Shown here: positions 50,637 through 60,712 of the stretch, piece by piece
How the letters are laid out: every line of letters starts with the position of its first letter
How positions within the stretch are numbered: position 1 is the first letter of the stretch
Source: Nitzschia sp. pyKryTriq1
Lineage: Eukaryota; Bacillariophyta; Bacillariophyceae; Bacillariales; Bacillariaceae
DNA length: 64,000 nt
Assembly (NCBI GenBank): GCA_956465555.1
Contig: OY101116.1
Location: 2,976,001 to 3,040,000 of the forward strand
Direction: 5' to 3'
The notes under the pieces: model-generated
The model's input: the letters and a program-made list of their open reading frames with translations, nothing else
The model's database searches: none
Told to the model about the DNA's origin: nothing
Made by a program: the position numbers and the translations under genes

Positions 50637-51374
50637 ATGGTCCTACCGCATTATGCAACTAGTGGTAGGAGGCAGCAAGGTGGAGCGCCCCTGTCGAAAG
50701 GCGCGATCCTCTGTTTATCGTTGGGCCTCAATGTTGTCCTGGTACTGGCGGTGGTTTATCTTGCGACTCTGATCGCAACCACCATTACTGACTGCGTGCC
50801 TACAAAAGGGAATGATTTGATTTGGCACGGTGGACACCCCGCCGATGCTCATGCTGGAAGCTGTTGGTGTGGAGCCACTGACAAGTACTGTATGTGCACC
50901 CCAAATATTGCCGTTGACGTGGTGATTGTATCGGGGGAAAACAAGGAATATCTTTGGCTGGTTCGGCGTAAGGATACAAATCATCTAGCGACGATGGGTG
51001 GTTTCGTTGAAATCGATGAAACCGTGGAACAGGCGGTCAAGCGAGAATTGAAGGAGGAAATGGGGATTGATCTGAAAGAACCACCAATACTCTTTGGCAT
51101 GTACTCTGACCCACGGCGAGATAATCGACGGCGGACTGCTTCGGCAGTGTATGTTATCCATTTAAAGTCGAACGAAGTTCCACATGCCGGTGATGATGCG
51201 AAAGAGGTTCAGAAAATTTCCATCGACGATATAGAGAAGCACGAATATTTTGCAGACCACCGAACTATCCTTTTGGACTATCGGAGGTTTGTGCGAGGTG
51301 AACGGCACGAACCATCGACAGTGGGAGACTTCGCTCCTGATATTCTCCGCGCCATATGTGCTCAAACAAAGTGA
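50637..51374 (+). CDS. Membrane-anchored Nudix hydrolase
   Basis: Single-exon, 245 aa. Nudix enzymes hydrolyse X-linked nucleoside diphosphates such as NADH or ADP-ribose. The complete Nudix box is at residues 122-144: G-x5-E-x7-REL-x-EE-x-G-I (GFVEIDETVEQAVKRELKEE then MGI). An N-terminal membrane helix (ILCLSLGLNVVLVLAVVYLA, about 24-45) precedes a Cys-rich segment (GSCWCGATDKYCMCTP, about 75-90), which could bind metal or be disulfide-bonded. The domain sits C-terminal to the helix, so it faces either cytosol or lumen. Substrate unknown. It converges on the next gene, 213 bp apart. Confidence 0.88.
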   Translation: MVLPHYATSGRRQQGGAPLSKGAILCLSLGLNVVLVLAVVYLATLIATTITDCVPTKGNDLIWHGGHPADAHAGSCWCGATDKYCMCTPNIAVDVVIVSGENKEYLWLVRRKDTNHLATMGGFVEIDETVEQAVKRELKEEMGIDLKEPPILFGMYSDPRRDNRRRTASAVYVIHLKSNEVPHAGDDAKEVQKISIDDIEKHEYFADHRTILLDYRRFVRGERHEPSTVGDFAPDILRAICAQTK

Positions 51375-51587
51375 ATGATATAGCTCCCAAAAGTGAATTA
51401 TATAGCTCGCGTTCAATAATAAGCCTATTTTGACAATCAAAAACTGCCAAAGTAAAACACGGTGCATATCTCCCAGTAGAAAAGTAACTATCCACCCAAA
51501 CCGTTGTCAGAGATAGCATCGCGTCGCATGTTGCTGCTGGAACGATTGATTTCCCTATAGCCTGCACCTCTCCTGTCCGAAAGGCTA

Positions 51588-52415
51588 CTACTTTTCGAAC
51601 TGTAGTATCCCGTCGATATCTGGATTGTACGTTCCTTCTGCAATCTTCTTCTCGTACTCTGTAACTGCGACAAAGTAGCCATAGTACTTGCCCTTTTCCT
51701 GTTCTGGAAGCAGCTCATATAGTTGATTGAGATTGACCCGCACATCCCGATACATGTCTGCCAACTGCACCATCTCAAGTGTCTCGAAGTCTCGTTGGAT
51801 GGACCCAGCAAATTTGGCAATTTCTTGCAAGGTGTTCATAGCAGCCACAGCACTTTTTACGGCCTCCTTACGGTTTCTTCTCGGAATTTCTTGCCCAATC
51901 ATCAGTTTCATGTTTCCATCTAAATTTGAATTTCGAAGCAGAATCTGCGTACCGAATAAGAATTGCATGGGTGAAACTTGAACGCCTGTTAGCTCGCCGG
52001 AAGCTATGGATCTCAATATTTTTTCCTGAAACTGAGCCACTTCAGCAACCCGAAGAACTACCAAGCCGCTTTTTTCTTCGGGTGCCGTAGGTATGGCAGG
52101 ATTCTCATACATTTCCTTGATTTCGGGGTCTTGGAAGAAGTCTTCTTCTTCGTCCGCATTGGCATTACCGACATGAAAGCTTTCAACCAAAAGAGCTGAT
52201 CCACATGTTGACTTGATACCTTGCGCAATCCATGATCGTCGACTTATACGAGCACCTTTTGAGTGATAAATAATTTCGTTGGCTTGCTTTTGTACCAGTA
52301 CGTATTTGTTCGCGCGATGATTTTGTTCGCCCTGATGATGCTGAACGGGTGTGAGGGAACTGACGAAGCCCATGCCAATGCCGAAAAGAAGTATAATCAG
52401 CAGTGGGGATGTCAT
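51588..52415 (-). CDS. Thylakoid-lumen protein with Tat-type bipartite leader
   Basis: Single-exon, 275 aa. A signal peptide (MTSPLLIILLFGIGMGFVSS) is followed by a Ser/Lys/Gln-rich stretch, then RRSWIAQGIKSTCGSALLVE and ANADEEEDFF. That is a twin-arginine signal with an Ala-x-Ala cleavage site, the third step of import into the thylakoid lumen in a secondary plastid. The mature part (about 170 aa) is helical with YGYFVAVTEYEKKIAEG at the end. Its size and helical content recall PsbQ-like four-helix lumen proteins, but no residue-level match is claimed. It could be a photosystem II accessory or an assembly factor. Confidence 0.75.
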   Translation of the reverse strand: MTSPLLIILLFGIGMGFVSSLTPVQHHQGEQNHRANKYVLVQKQANEIIYHSKGARISRRSWIAQGIKSTCGSALLVESFHVGNANADEEEDFFQDPEIKEMYENPAIPTAPEEKSGLVVLRVAEVAQFQEKILRSIASGELTGVQVSPMQFLFGTQILLRNSNLDGNMKLMIGQEIPRRNRKEAVKSAVAAMNTLQEIAKFAGSIQRDFETLEMVQLADMYRDVRVNLNQLYELLPEQEKGKYYGYFVAVTEYEKKIAEGTYNPDIDGILQFEK

Positions 52416-53722
52416 CTTTCTGTGAAGCCAGAAACCATTCTCTGTACTACCCCTGACTGTGAGAGTATGATTGCTTTCTCAGCTTTGTTTGTTGCAGCCA
52501 CAAACCACAAACCGAGAATGCATCAGTATACGAGTAGTCGTAATCCAGAGGCGTCATCGTAATCGTCGAAAGTCGAAAGTAATAGTGCGTGTGATGGTGG
52601 CTGATTGAGGTTTTCGTCTTACGTCAGAAGATTTTATGGTATGTACCGGTAAGGTCTTGATGTCTGTCTGTCATCATCTCGCTGCTCTCTAGCTAGAGTA
52701 CGTAGAGAGTCTTGGGGAATAACGTGGATTCCTGCAGACTCCACCTCTCTCACGCGCGCCACATGAATATTGTCGTGTATGGCGCATTCGTGCGCATGTA
52801 CTCGTGTTAGTCGTACATCTCACGGTATTCATTGGTTTTGGAATGCACGCTAGTTTATTCCTACTAGTAGGAACAAAAAGCCGAAGTTGAAGACTTGCTG
52901 AGCTTCTTCTCGCTCCATCCTGCGGCTTGTTGATTGTTCTCGCCCAAGGATCATTTGCAGTGCTCCTTATATTCGTCGGAGTTGAGGAGGTCTTGCCGGG
53001 CTAGATTGAAGATCGACCAAGTCTCCCTGTCTTCAAAGTCTGCTGTACTGATGAATGGTCTTGTTTGCAGATCGATCTCGAGTGATCCTGCGACCGCTCT
53101 TCGATTGCTCGCCGTCCTCACTTGTCTGTGCTGCCCCCGCCATTTATTCCGCACATCTACCAATCAGATTCATTTGATGGGGGGGTCATCATTACTCCGT
53201 CTGTCAGGCATGCGCCTTCCATCAGAAGCTCCTTCTGCCTCCTTCTGGCTGGCTGTCGAGCCATGTACCGGTACTTGTACCGACCGGTACTTGTACCGGT
53301 ACCACTGTGCAAGTCATCAGCGATCAGACAGATAGAGTGAGGCGAGAGGGGGGAAGGGGGAAGTACCCCCAGGTACAGTACCGGTACTGCGTACCCCCGG
53401 TACCAGCACAGCACAGCACAGTGAGTTCGTCTTCCGTCCGTGCGCCGACCGGACCGAATGCCCAGCGAATGAATTGAGCCCCGCCGCAACCCCCAACACC
53501 ACGCAACCGCGATCCCGCCGCGCCCGCCCGCAACCGACCGAACCCAACAACCCACCATCCACATCGCACCGTGTGCGTGAAGGGAGGATGAAGACGAGAT
53601 AGTGAGACCTGTGACGATGATACTGTACTTCTTCTACTGTGCTGAACCGCACTTGCTATCCGATCATCGTTGCAGGCTAGTCTCGGCCTCGTCTGTCTCC
53701 CACTTTTTCAGAGTCCGTGGTG
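52416..53722. other. Spacer with GTAC palindrome block upstream of the SWI3-like gene
   Basis: A 1.3-kb spacer. It has CTCTCTAGCTAGAGTACG-like words (52683-52700), a dense block of GTAC words (53264-53302, where GTACCGGTACTTGTACCG is nearly repeated; and 53375-53405), and a GC-rich stretch before the gene. ORFs here (52934-53335, 53157-53564 and others) have no recognisable product. Confidence 0.55.
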
Positions 53723-55990
53723 ATGTCTACTAGCAATTCAACAAAGCCATCTAGCGGCACCAAGAAAAAGGGTGGAAACAAGAAAGTTGTTACTCCGAAA
53801 TCCAGCGAATTGAAAGCCAATAACAATGCAACCGTATCATTGGAGAGGCAGTCCAAGCTCGGGATGAATCCCGTGGGCATTCTCACTGGCTATTACGGCT
53901 CACGTGGAGAACGGATCAAACACACGGTTCACGATGGAGCTTTGAAATTGCCCAAGGATGCTCTGGATCTGATGGATGAAGCTATCGAGGAAACGGGTCT
54001 TACACCCGCCGAGACCTACGAGTTACCCGGCCTGGATGCAGTGGTCAGGCCTTCCATTGACCCCAATCTAGATACTCTCATTGTCACGGAAATTTCTCTG
54101 GAGCGCGTCGCGATTCCAGATCCCTCTTCGCCTCAAGTTGAGGCGCCCGAGGGTGCCCAGGAACCTGCACCGGAACGCAAAATGATTCATGCGATTAGGA
54201 CCAAGATCGAGAATCGCACAATAGAGAGAAGGCCGACATCTGATGCTGTGGGACAATCTCCGGCGGAACGAATTCGAGGTGGAGGTGGCGAGGAGGAGGG
54301 GTCGAACATGGATGTAGATTCAGCCCAGCCAGCTGCCCCTCCAGTCGCTGAGGCGAGGCCGATGGATGTTGATGATTCGAAAGATGACTTCAATCCTCCG
54401 GCAGTATCTGCTTCGGGTGTACCCGAAGCCGCGCAAGTTCCGCTGGCACCTGCTCCAGGGAATCCTGCTGCTCCTCAATCAGGTCTTTCTGTTTCAGCTC
54501 CTGCGGGCACAGAACCTTCCCCTGCTGTCCCTGTGGCTAGCAGTACTGTCGCTGGCAACACTCTTCAGCCCGGCGCGACAGATCCACCTGCTGCCGGGAA
54601 TGGAGAAGCGGTAGCTCCCACGAGTACTTCTGTAACAGCAAGTAACAGTGGTGTCTCTGGAGCTGTCGTGGGTACGCCAGAAGCTGCTCCAGTGGCCCCC
54701 TCCGCACCAGTATCCATTGACATCAAACCAGCACCAGTTCCTCCCGTGCAAGCGGCGGGTGTGCCCCAGGTTTTGGTGACTCCGGCACCGACTCCCACAC
54801 CCGCCCCTCCACTTGCTGCGCCCACTCCCGCCGAGACTGCTTCTGGTGCAACGGCCAGTGGTGACTCTGCAGCACCTGTTCCTTCTTCTTCGCCTTCCAA
54901 CGACACGACCACGAAGGCTGAAAGCGCCCCAACCACAACCGTGCAAACTCTTAGCACGAAACCAGAACCAAGGTGGGAGCTACATCGACCTGGACCAAAC
55001 GATGAAATGGTTACTCCGGAGGATAAACTCACCCCAAAGCCTTCTTGGTACCAGAAGGACGGAATTGCTGACGTTGAAAGGACAATGCTACCCGAATGGT
55101 TTGATGGCAGTGCACCACATCGCACTGGTGAATCTTATTTACAAGCAAGAGAGACGATATTGTCCATGTCAGAAACCATCTCAAACCGTAACTTAACAGC
55201 TGCCATGGTTAGACGATCGATTGTTGGTGATGCGGGGAGCCTTCAACGGCTCCGAAATTTCATGTCGAATTGGGGTCTAATCAACGAGGATGCCATCAAC
55301 GATTCTGCACCCACGGCTCCTCTCCTTCGAGAGAACTACCCGGTTGCGAAGCAATTCGACGACAAGCTGAGAGACGAGCTCATAAATGCCGTGGTAGAGC
55401 AGTCTAACAAGCGGCGCAAGACTGCGCCAGATAACTCCTTTGTTCCTATCAACTGGGAAGAGGTTGCATTGCAGGTTGGCAATGGAGCTACCTCGGCCGA
55501 TTGCGAGAAAAACTTCTTGTCCATACCTATCAATGTCGAGGAATCTGCAACCACTGCTGCTAATACGGAACGCCCTATCACACCCGAGGTTTCTCTAGAC
55601 GCGCAAAAGCCATTTTCGGGACCAACGAAGGAGGCTGCTCGGCAAGAATTTCTTCGGGAGCTTGTTGATAGCTGTGACCCTGCTGTGGTCCGTAAAGCTA
55701 CATCAGCTGCTCTTGCCGCTACCGGTGAGTCTGGCAATCTCAAGGCAGCCCAGTCCGGAGCAGTGCTTGGCTTGGTGGCTGCGCGAGCTGTCGAGGAGGC
55801 GCAGAAGACAGAAAGTCAACTTGAATCCATTTTATCGCAGCTATTGGATCAAAGGATGAAAAAACTTGAAAATCGAATGGTAATGATGGATGATGTCGAA
55901 TCCATTCTCGAAGCAGAGAAAGTAGCTCTGGAATTGGAGAGGCGAGATCTGTATACTGCACGTTGCCGGCACTGGTTTGGTGGTACATAG
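53723..55990 (+). CDS. SWI3: SWIRM-domain chromatin remodelling subunit (SWI3/SMARCC/RSC8-like)
   Basis: Single-exon, 755 aa from ATG 53723 (MSTSNSTKPSS); the two codons before it are GTG. SWI3-type proteins scaffold SWI/SNF remodellers. The SWIRM domain lies at about residues 438-520: WYQKDGIADVERTMLPEWF, TGESYLQARETILSMSE, TAAMVRRSIVGDAGSLQRLR, FMSNWGLIN. A weak SANT-like stretch follows (INWEEVALQVGNGATSADCE), then a C-terminal coiled-coil (SQLLDQRMKKLENRMVMMDD) as expected for the Leu-zipper. A 230-residue Pro/Ala/Thr-rich linker separates the N-terminus from SWIRM. ADA2 and LSD1 also carry SWIRM, but the order SWIRM, SANT-like, coiled coil matches SWI3 best. Confidence 0.88.
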   Translation: MSTSNSTKPSSGTKKKGGNKKVVTPKSSELKANNNATVSLERQSKLGMNPVGILTGYYGSRGERIKHTVHDGALKLPKDALDLMDEAIEETGLTPAETYELPGLDAVVRPSIDPNLDTLIVTEISLERVAIPDPSSPQVEAPEGAQEPAPERKMIHAIRTKIENRTIERRPTSDAVGQSPAERIRGGGGEEEGSNMDVDSAQPAAPPVAEARPMDVDDSKDDFNPPAVSASGVPEAAQVPLAPAPGNPAAPQSGLSVSAPAGTEPSPAVPVASSTVAGNTLQPGATDPPAAGNGEAVAPTSTSVTASNSGVSGAVVGTPEAAPVAPSAPVSIDIKPAPVPPVQAAGVPQVLVTPAPTPTPAPPLAAPTPAETASGATASGDSAAPVPSSSPSNDTTTKAESAPTTTVQTLSTKPEPRWELHRPGPNDEMVTPEDKLTPKPSWYQKDGIADVERTMLPEWFDGSAPHRTGESYLQARETILSMSETISNRNLTAAMVRRSIVGDAGSLQRLRNFMSNWGLINEDAINDSAPTAPLLRENYPVAKQFDDKLRDELINAVVEQSNKRRKTAPDNSFVPINWEEVALQVGNGATSADCEKNFLSIPINVEESATTAANTERPITPEVSLDAQKPFSGPTKEAARQEFLRELVDSCDPAVVRKATSAALAATGESGNLKAAQSGAVLGLVAARAVEEAQKTESQLESILSQLLDQRMKKLENRMVMMDDVESILEAEKVALELERRDLYTARCRHWFGGT

Positions 55991-56570
55991 GAGTAAGAAA
56001 GAAGACATCGTATGGACAAGATCCTACGCTGAAAATCTCAATTTCTTCCCTAGGTGTAGTGTCATGTCGTGATGGCTTTAGTTGGAGATTACGAGCGTGG
56101 ATTTGTATCTCTCCTCTCTAGATAGAGAGCAATCTCATCTTTCGCTCCTATCCTACTCATAACGTACCGGTATCGTAATACTACGAGTGCTGTACCTGTG
56201 AAGTACTCGTACAGTACCGGTAGTACAGTACCGGTACGGTACTGTACGAGTACTGTAGCCCGACCTACAGTAGACATCGCCTACTACAGCAAAAGAAACA
56301 AACTCGAAAAACAATTTTGGTCGTCTTAGTCAGACACAAGGAACGTTTACGACTAAAATGACCAAGAGAGAGGAGTCAGCTTGGTACACGTGGTGGTGGC
56401 AGGACAGAAAATAAATGGCCGCTCGCTCGACTGCGAAAGACATGAATGCGAAAGCGAATGGTTGCTGTGGTTGCCGTCGTTGTGATGATAAAACGCCTTT
56501 TGGTGCACTGTGTGTGCCTCCAGAACCAAACGCTGCAACTATTTTCTGCATCTGACAAAGTGAATACATT
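55991..56570. other. Spacer with tandem GTAC palindromes
   Basis: A 580-bp spacer between co-directional genes. It has a dense GTAC block at about 56163-56256 (cgtaccggtatcgtaatact and following, several taccggta units) and CTCTCTAGATAGAGAG (56112-56127). No gene. Confidence 0.5.
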
Positions 56571-56849
56571 ATGGGAGTTCTGAATAAAGCTGCTGATGTG
56601 GCACAAAAGGCGTCTGTTTTGGGATTGATGTCTCTTTTCGGCTTTCAGGTGTACCAAATTGCGGTGAAAGCTACCGAGTACGAGAAAGAGACGAAGAACG
56701 AGCATGCCGAGATCATGGCAAAAATCAACGAAAAGGTTGAGGAAGACTCGCGGTATAAAAACAGTATTGATAAAATCCCTGACAGATATGATCCCGACGA
56801 CGATTCGTATCTAAAGAAGGTTCCAAAACTACCAGGAAAACGATCGTAA
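56571..56849 (+). CDS. Small single-helix membrane protein (92 aa)
   Basis: Single-exon, 92 aa, not recognised. Residues 17-33 form one hydrophobic helix (LGLMSLFGFQVYQIAVKA). A charged helix (TEYEKETKNEHAEIMAKINE, KVEEDSRYKNSIDKIPDRYD) and a Pro/Lys-rich end (YLKKVPKLPGKRS) follow. Size and layout resemble small mitochondrial inner-membrane assembly or supernumerary subunits, but that is only an impression. The stop is 219 bp from the convergent PP2C gene. Confidence 0.65.
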   Translation: MGVLNKAADVAQKASVLGLMSLFGFQVYQIAVKATEYEKETKNEHAEIMAKINEKVEEDSRYKNSIDKIPDRYDPDDDSYLKKVPKLPGKRS

Positions 56850-57068
56850 ACGAATCGGCTTCGGTGGAGAAGAATTCAGAATAGAATCCGGGGGGAAACA
56901 ATGTTTACCTCAAGTAACAGGCGGATGGAAAAAGGATCCAAATTTTAAAGAAAGTGGCTAAGGTGGCCTTCTCATGAGGGAAGAACCCCATCCCTCAGTG
57001 TAAATCTATAACAACATTGACGTTTGCCTCACTGCAGCAGAATCGGTATAATTCCTTTGGTATACAAT

Positions 57069-58645
57069 TTAGCTTGATGACTTCCAGCCAAACAAGTTGG
57101 CTACAATCACCGTTGTATCATCGATGACTTGCTCCTCCTTCATCCATCTAGTACCCGCCTCGGTGACAAGTGTATCCACAGCTTGTGCGGGTCCGATTTG
57201 ACCCTCGACAATTTCAAGAGTTTCTTGGTTGTTGACAAACTCCCAAAGACCGTCTGTGGCAATCACAAGGAACTTGTCGGTCTTAGGATCCAGCTCGTGT
57301 TCGGTGAACTCGGGGTCTGACACCACACCAGCAGAATGGGCCACGACATCGCCAAGGGATCTGTGCAAAGGAAACAAACGAAGAATAAAAAATGAGTCGA
57401 CAGACGCCGTATATGAGACGACTGGATGTGAGAAACACACTTACCTTGACATGGCAAGTCCAGGGACATCCATATGACCCAACCAGACACGGGGAGGACC
57501 ATCAATTCCGTCGTCGTATTCAACAGCAAACACACGCCCTCCACATGCTAAAATGCGCTCCTTTTCCTTGGGAGAATCAGGTTTGTGGTCGAATGTAATG
57601 TCGACAGGCACCATTCGACCATTCTCTTCTTTTCCCATAATAACACGAGAGTCGCCAATGTTGACACCGGTAATATGGTTTCCTCGAACAATCGCCATCG
57701 AGAGGGTAGTTCCACTGAATTCAGTATCGATTCGGAAGTTTCGAAGCAAGTCGCGCTCCACTTTGGCAATGGCATCAGTACAGGCAACCTGCAGGTTTGT
57801 CGCCCAGGATGGGTGGCTAAACATTTCGGTGATGAGCTGATCTCGGAACCAAGCAGATACGTAGTCCCCGTGCTCCCCATGTCCGTCCAACACGCAAAGG
57901 ATCAAACTATTTGTTCCAGGATCGTCGGCCATGATGAGGGCATCTTGATTCTTCTTTCGAGGATTGTAGGGAGCATGACCCTTTTTGGAGACACCAGAGT
58001 ACTCTGTGACTGCACATCGGACAACTGGACCTTGGTGCTGATGTTCGGAAAGGTTCGAGAAGGAAAATGTCAGACAAAATCGCCAACCTTACTCCAATTT
58101 CCCAGCGATTGGAACACAACACGTACCTTGTCCTTCTTCTTTGGCTTTTTAATCACTTCCTGTGGTTCTGGTTGCCCTCCTTTAGCGACTCCATCAATAT
58201 TCTGACTGGCACCTGTGACAGTCAAACGGCGGCGCATTTTCTGAAATTGTTTGCCCAAAACCCCGCCTCCCTATTATTATAAAGTTCAATGGAAGAATAA
58301 CAGAAGGAGAGAAAGAAGATGCGTGAGAAATTCATTCCGTACGGTTTCTTGGATCCAGAAATTTAATAGAATTAGTTGGAAAGAGGCATCCAAAGTCGTA
58401 AAGCATGATCACTTGATGGAGTTGTTGCAAGCCATCGTCGGATCAAAAAGTCCACCGCGACGCAATTTTCAATATTTATGACTTCTCCGTAGGGTGCTAC
58501 GAGTTTTTTGTACCAGGAGGAAAGGATCGAAGTCGACGATCTGGTTCGCCTCGAAAATGAAAAATAATGTCCCGCCCAGGGATCAACTCACCATGCCTTT
58601 GGAGTGGCCGGGTTCACCATTCTTATCTTCCACCTCCGTACTCAT
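57069..58645 (-). CDS. PP2C-family protein phosphatase
   Basis: Mn/Mg-dependent Ser/Thr phosphatase. Exons 58645-58592, 58270-58127, 58037-57445 and 57360-57069 give 360 aa. The PPM core is clear: VRCAVTEYSGVSKKGHAPYN, LILCVLDGHGEHGDYVSAWF (metal-binding DGHG), GVNIGDSRVIMG, DHKPDSPKEKERI, ILACGGRVF, LAMSRSLGD, LVIATDGLWEFV (metal-binding DG) and IDDTTVIVANLFG. The first 18 codons (MSTEVEDKNGEPGHSKGM) were placed upstream because GTGAGT follows in phase and the next acceptor (58271) opens GGGVLGKQFQKMRRR in frame; otherwise translation starts at ATG 58237 and the protein has 331 aa. A Lys-rich stretch (IKKPKKKDK) precedes the catalytic core. Confidence 0.92.
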
Positions 58646-59386
58646 TGTTGATCAGTTTTGCAATATGGTCTCTTTCAAACAAATGGTCTGTAAGAACGTC
58701 GTGAACAATGCAGGATCTCGAATCTCGAGGGGCGAAGTTGTTGGGGGTCTTCGTGAGACGCGATGATATGCGTCCGGCGTCTCAACGTCGTCGGCAGCTA
58801 GCTGGCCCTCTCGCAGCCCTCGCTCGGACAGGCTACAGCACCATACCGGTACAAGTATGTACAGGTATTGCGACCGAGCGGAGTGTGACTTTTTGAGATG
58901 ACTGCTTTTCGATTTTCGATTTTTCCCGCCATCCGCTGTCACTACGAACAACCGTCCGTCGTGCGGCAATAAAACAAAGAGCGAAGAATAATGACCTGTG
59001 TGCTGGGGCATATATATACCTATGTACCTTGTACCATGTTCCATAACCACATCACACATACATACAGTACCAGTACAGGCAAAAAATAATGCGTGCGACG
59101 AGCGGAATGACGAGAGACATGATAGTACCGGTACTGTACTGTCCCGGTATGTACCTCTACTCATGCAATACAGGTACGAGATAGATGTTGTGGAGTGGAA
59201 GAGAGACGATGGGTGGAAGCTGGAGGGGAGAGTTGCAGATGGTGATATCGAGTTCTTATGAACGGACCAATTTCTCTCTATTAGTTATTAAATCAAGAGC
59301 ATTCGTGGTTTGTATCCGCGACAGGTTAGCCCCTCTATCGAATTGATTTTTGGCACTGACTGCTGCCGAGCAATCTTGAAGATAGG
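58646..59386. promoter_or_regulatory. Divergent promoter, PP2C / DHHC
   Basis: This 741-bp spacer lies between outward-facing genes. GTAC-type words occur at about 58848-58868, 59029-59080 and 59124-59180 (ending in gtaccggtactgtactgtcc). No gene is supported; a 170-aa ORF on the minus strand (58652-59164) has no recognisable feature. Confidence 0.5.
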
Positions 59387-60685
59387 ATGCAGACTAATGG
59401 CGTGGATCATACCGGTAGCGATCAACCAGAACCGCTCTCCGTGTATGAGCAGCAATGGATTCACACTTGGGATTCTTTCAACCGAGCCCTGCGATCACCC
59501 GATGACTTCAACGCCTTTACGTGGTTGTTTCGGCTGGCGAAAGGATTCATGTGTTATCTCTATTTCAAGTCGGGCCTCTATAAATTGAGAATTCATCGAT
59601 ATTGGCGGTCGGGAGTACCAGCGTTTGGGATCAGCTTGATATGCGTGGTATTACTGTCGTACTATTTCAGTCTTAGAACCGTCATTATTGCTCGGTGGTG
59701 CTGTCCACTGAGTAATATTACATGCCACCGACCCAGCTGCCCGTGGGCCGTGTTCCATGATGGGTTTGTTTTTTATGTTGGTGTGATGATTATCTTCCAC
59801 TACATTTCTGCATGTTTTCGATCCCCAGGAGTCGCCCTTACTGCTGATTACGACAAATTTGAGAAGTCTGCATATGGCATTACAGAGGACATTCGGTGGA
59901 AGAGCATCGACTCACAAGGTGGTTGTTGCTGTTTTGGTCCAAACTTCGACATCGGTGCCGAGAGACATCGTGTCTCCAAATACAAGAACTTGCAGCCATC
60001 GCGAAAGAGTCCAGACAACAATATTATTTTCCCATCAATAGATTGGACTGAGTGTCAGAAATGCAGGATTTCTCGACCACCCCGATGTCACCACTGCAGC
60101 GTCTGCAATCGGTGTATACTTCGATTCGATCACCACTGTGTCTGGCTAAACAATTGCATTGGACAAAACAATTATCGAAATTTTCTGTCGACGCTTTTAT
60201 TTTTGACAATCGGGTGCTTCTATGGTGTGCTGGTGCTCTGGTTGCCGTTTTGTGAGCCTCTTCAAAAGCAGGTTTCGGAGCATGGTTGGCACTTTTTGTA
60301 CGAGAACAAAACTGGTTTCTTAAATCTACCGCCTCCAGGGACTATGGTACGACAATGTTTGTCTACGGGATTAGAGCAGGAGGTTGTCATCAAACTCGTT
60401 TTTCCGCTCCTTGTAAGTGTCGGTTTGCTGCAAGCTGTGTTCTTGTCCTATCACATTCGATATACTATGCTGGCACGAACGACTCTCGAGTACAAGATCC
60501 TTTTGGAGCGGCAGTACGAAGCTTTGGTCCAGAGGAACGAGATCTACCCCATACCTCACAATCCCTTCGATTGTGGATGGATCGAAAATGCAAGGAATGT
60601 TCTCGGATCGACCCCAGTCCTGATATTTTTGCCCATTCCTCTGAATCTCGATGTTGACTGCCAGGTGGATAAGAAGGACACCTAA
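59387..60685 (+). CDS. DHHC-type protein S-acyltransferase (palmitoyltransferase)
   Basis: Adds palmitate to Cys of target proteins at endomembranes. Single-exon, 432 aa. Four membrane helices surround the DHHC cysteine-rich domain: early helices VPAFGISLICVVLLSYYFSL and WAVFHDGFVFYVGVMIIFHY, later helices LFLTIGCFYGVLVLWLPF and KLVFPLLVSVGLLQAVFLSY. The domain reads CQKCRISRPPRCHHCSVCNR then FDHHCVWLNNCIGQNNYRNF, with the catalytic Cys at about residue 251. TPR or ankyrin repeats are absent. The C-terminus is short, with an Ile/Pro/Asn motif (IPHNPFDCGW) resembling the family's TTxE/PaCCT region. It converges on the APP1-like gene with 27 bp between stops. Confidence 0.94.
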   Translation: MQTNGVDHTGSDQPEPLSVYEQQWIHTWDSFNRALRSPDDFNAFTWLFRLAKGFMCYLYFKSGLYKLRIHRYWRSGVPAFGISLICVVLLSYYFSLRTVIIARWCCPLSNITCHRPSCPWAVFHDGFVFYVGVMIIFHYISACFRSPGVALTADYDKFEKSAYGITEDIRWKSIDSQGGCCCFGPNFDIGAERHRVSKYKNLQPSRKSPDNNIIFPSIDWTECQKCRISRPPRCHHCSVCNRCILRFDHHCVWLNNCIGQNNYRNFLSTLLFLTIGCFYGVLVLWLPFCEPLQKQVSEHGWHFLYENKTGFLNLPPPGTMVRQCLSTGLEQEVVIKLVFPLLVSVGLLQAVFLSYHIRYTMLARTTLEYKILLERQYEALVQRNEIYPIPHNPFDCGWIENARNVLGSTPVLIFLPIPLNLDVDCQVDKKDT

Positions 60686-60712
60686 GGAGGAGAGGTTGAA
60701 GGTCGGTCAACT

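Noticed and set aside
54565-55125. Minus-strand 186-aa ORF, Gly/Ala-rich
   Set aside because: Complement of the Pro/Ala/Thr linker of the SWI3-like gene; no domain.
58652-59164. Minus-strand 170-aa ORF upstream of the DHHC gene
   Set aside because: Overlaps the PP2C promoter and GTAC words, with Ser/Arg-rich, low-information content; no support.
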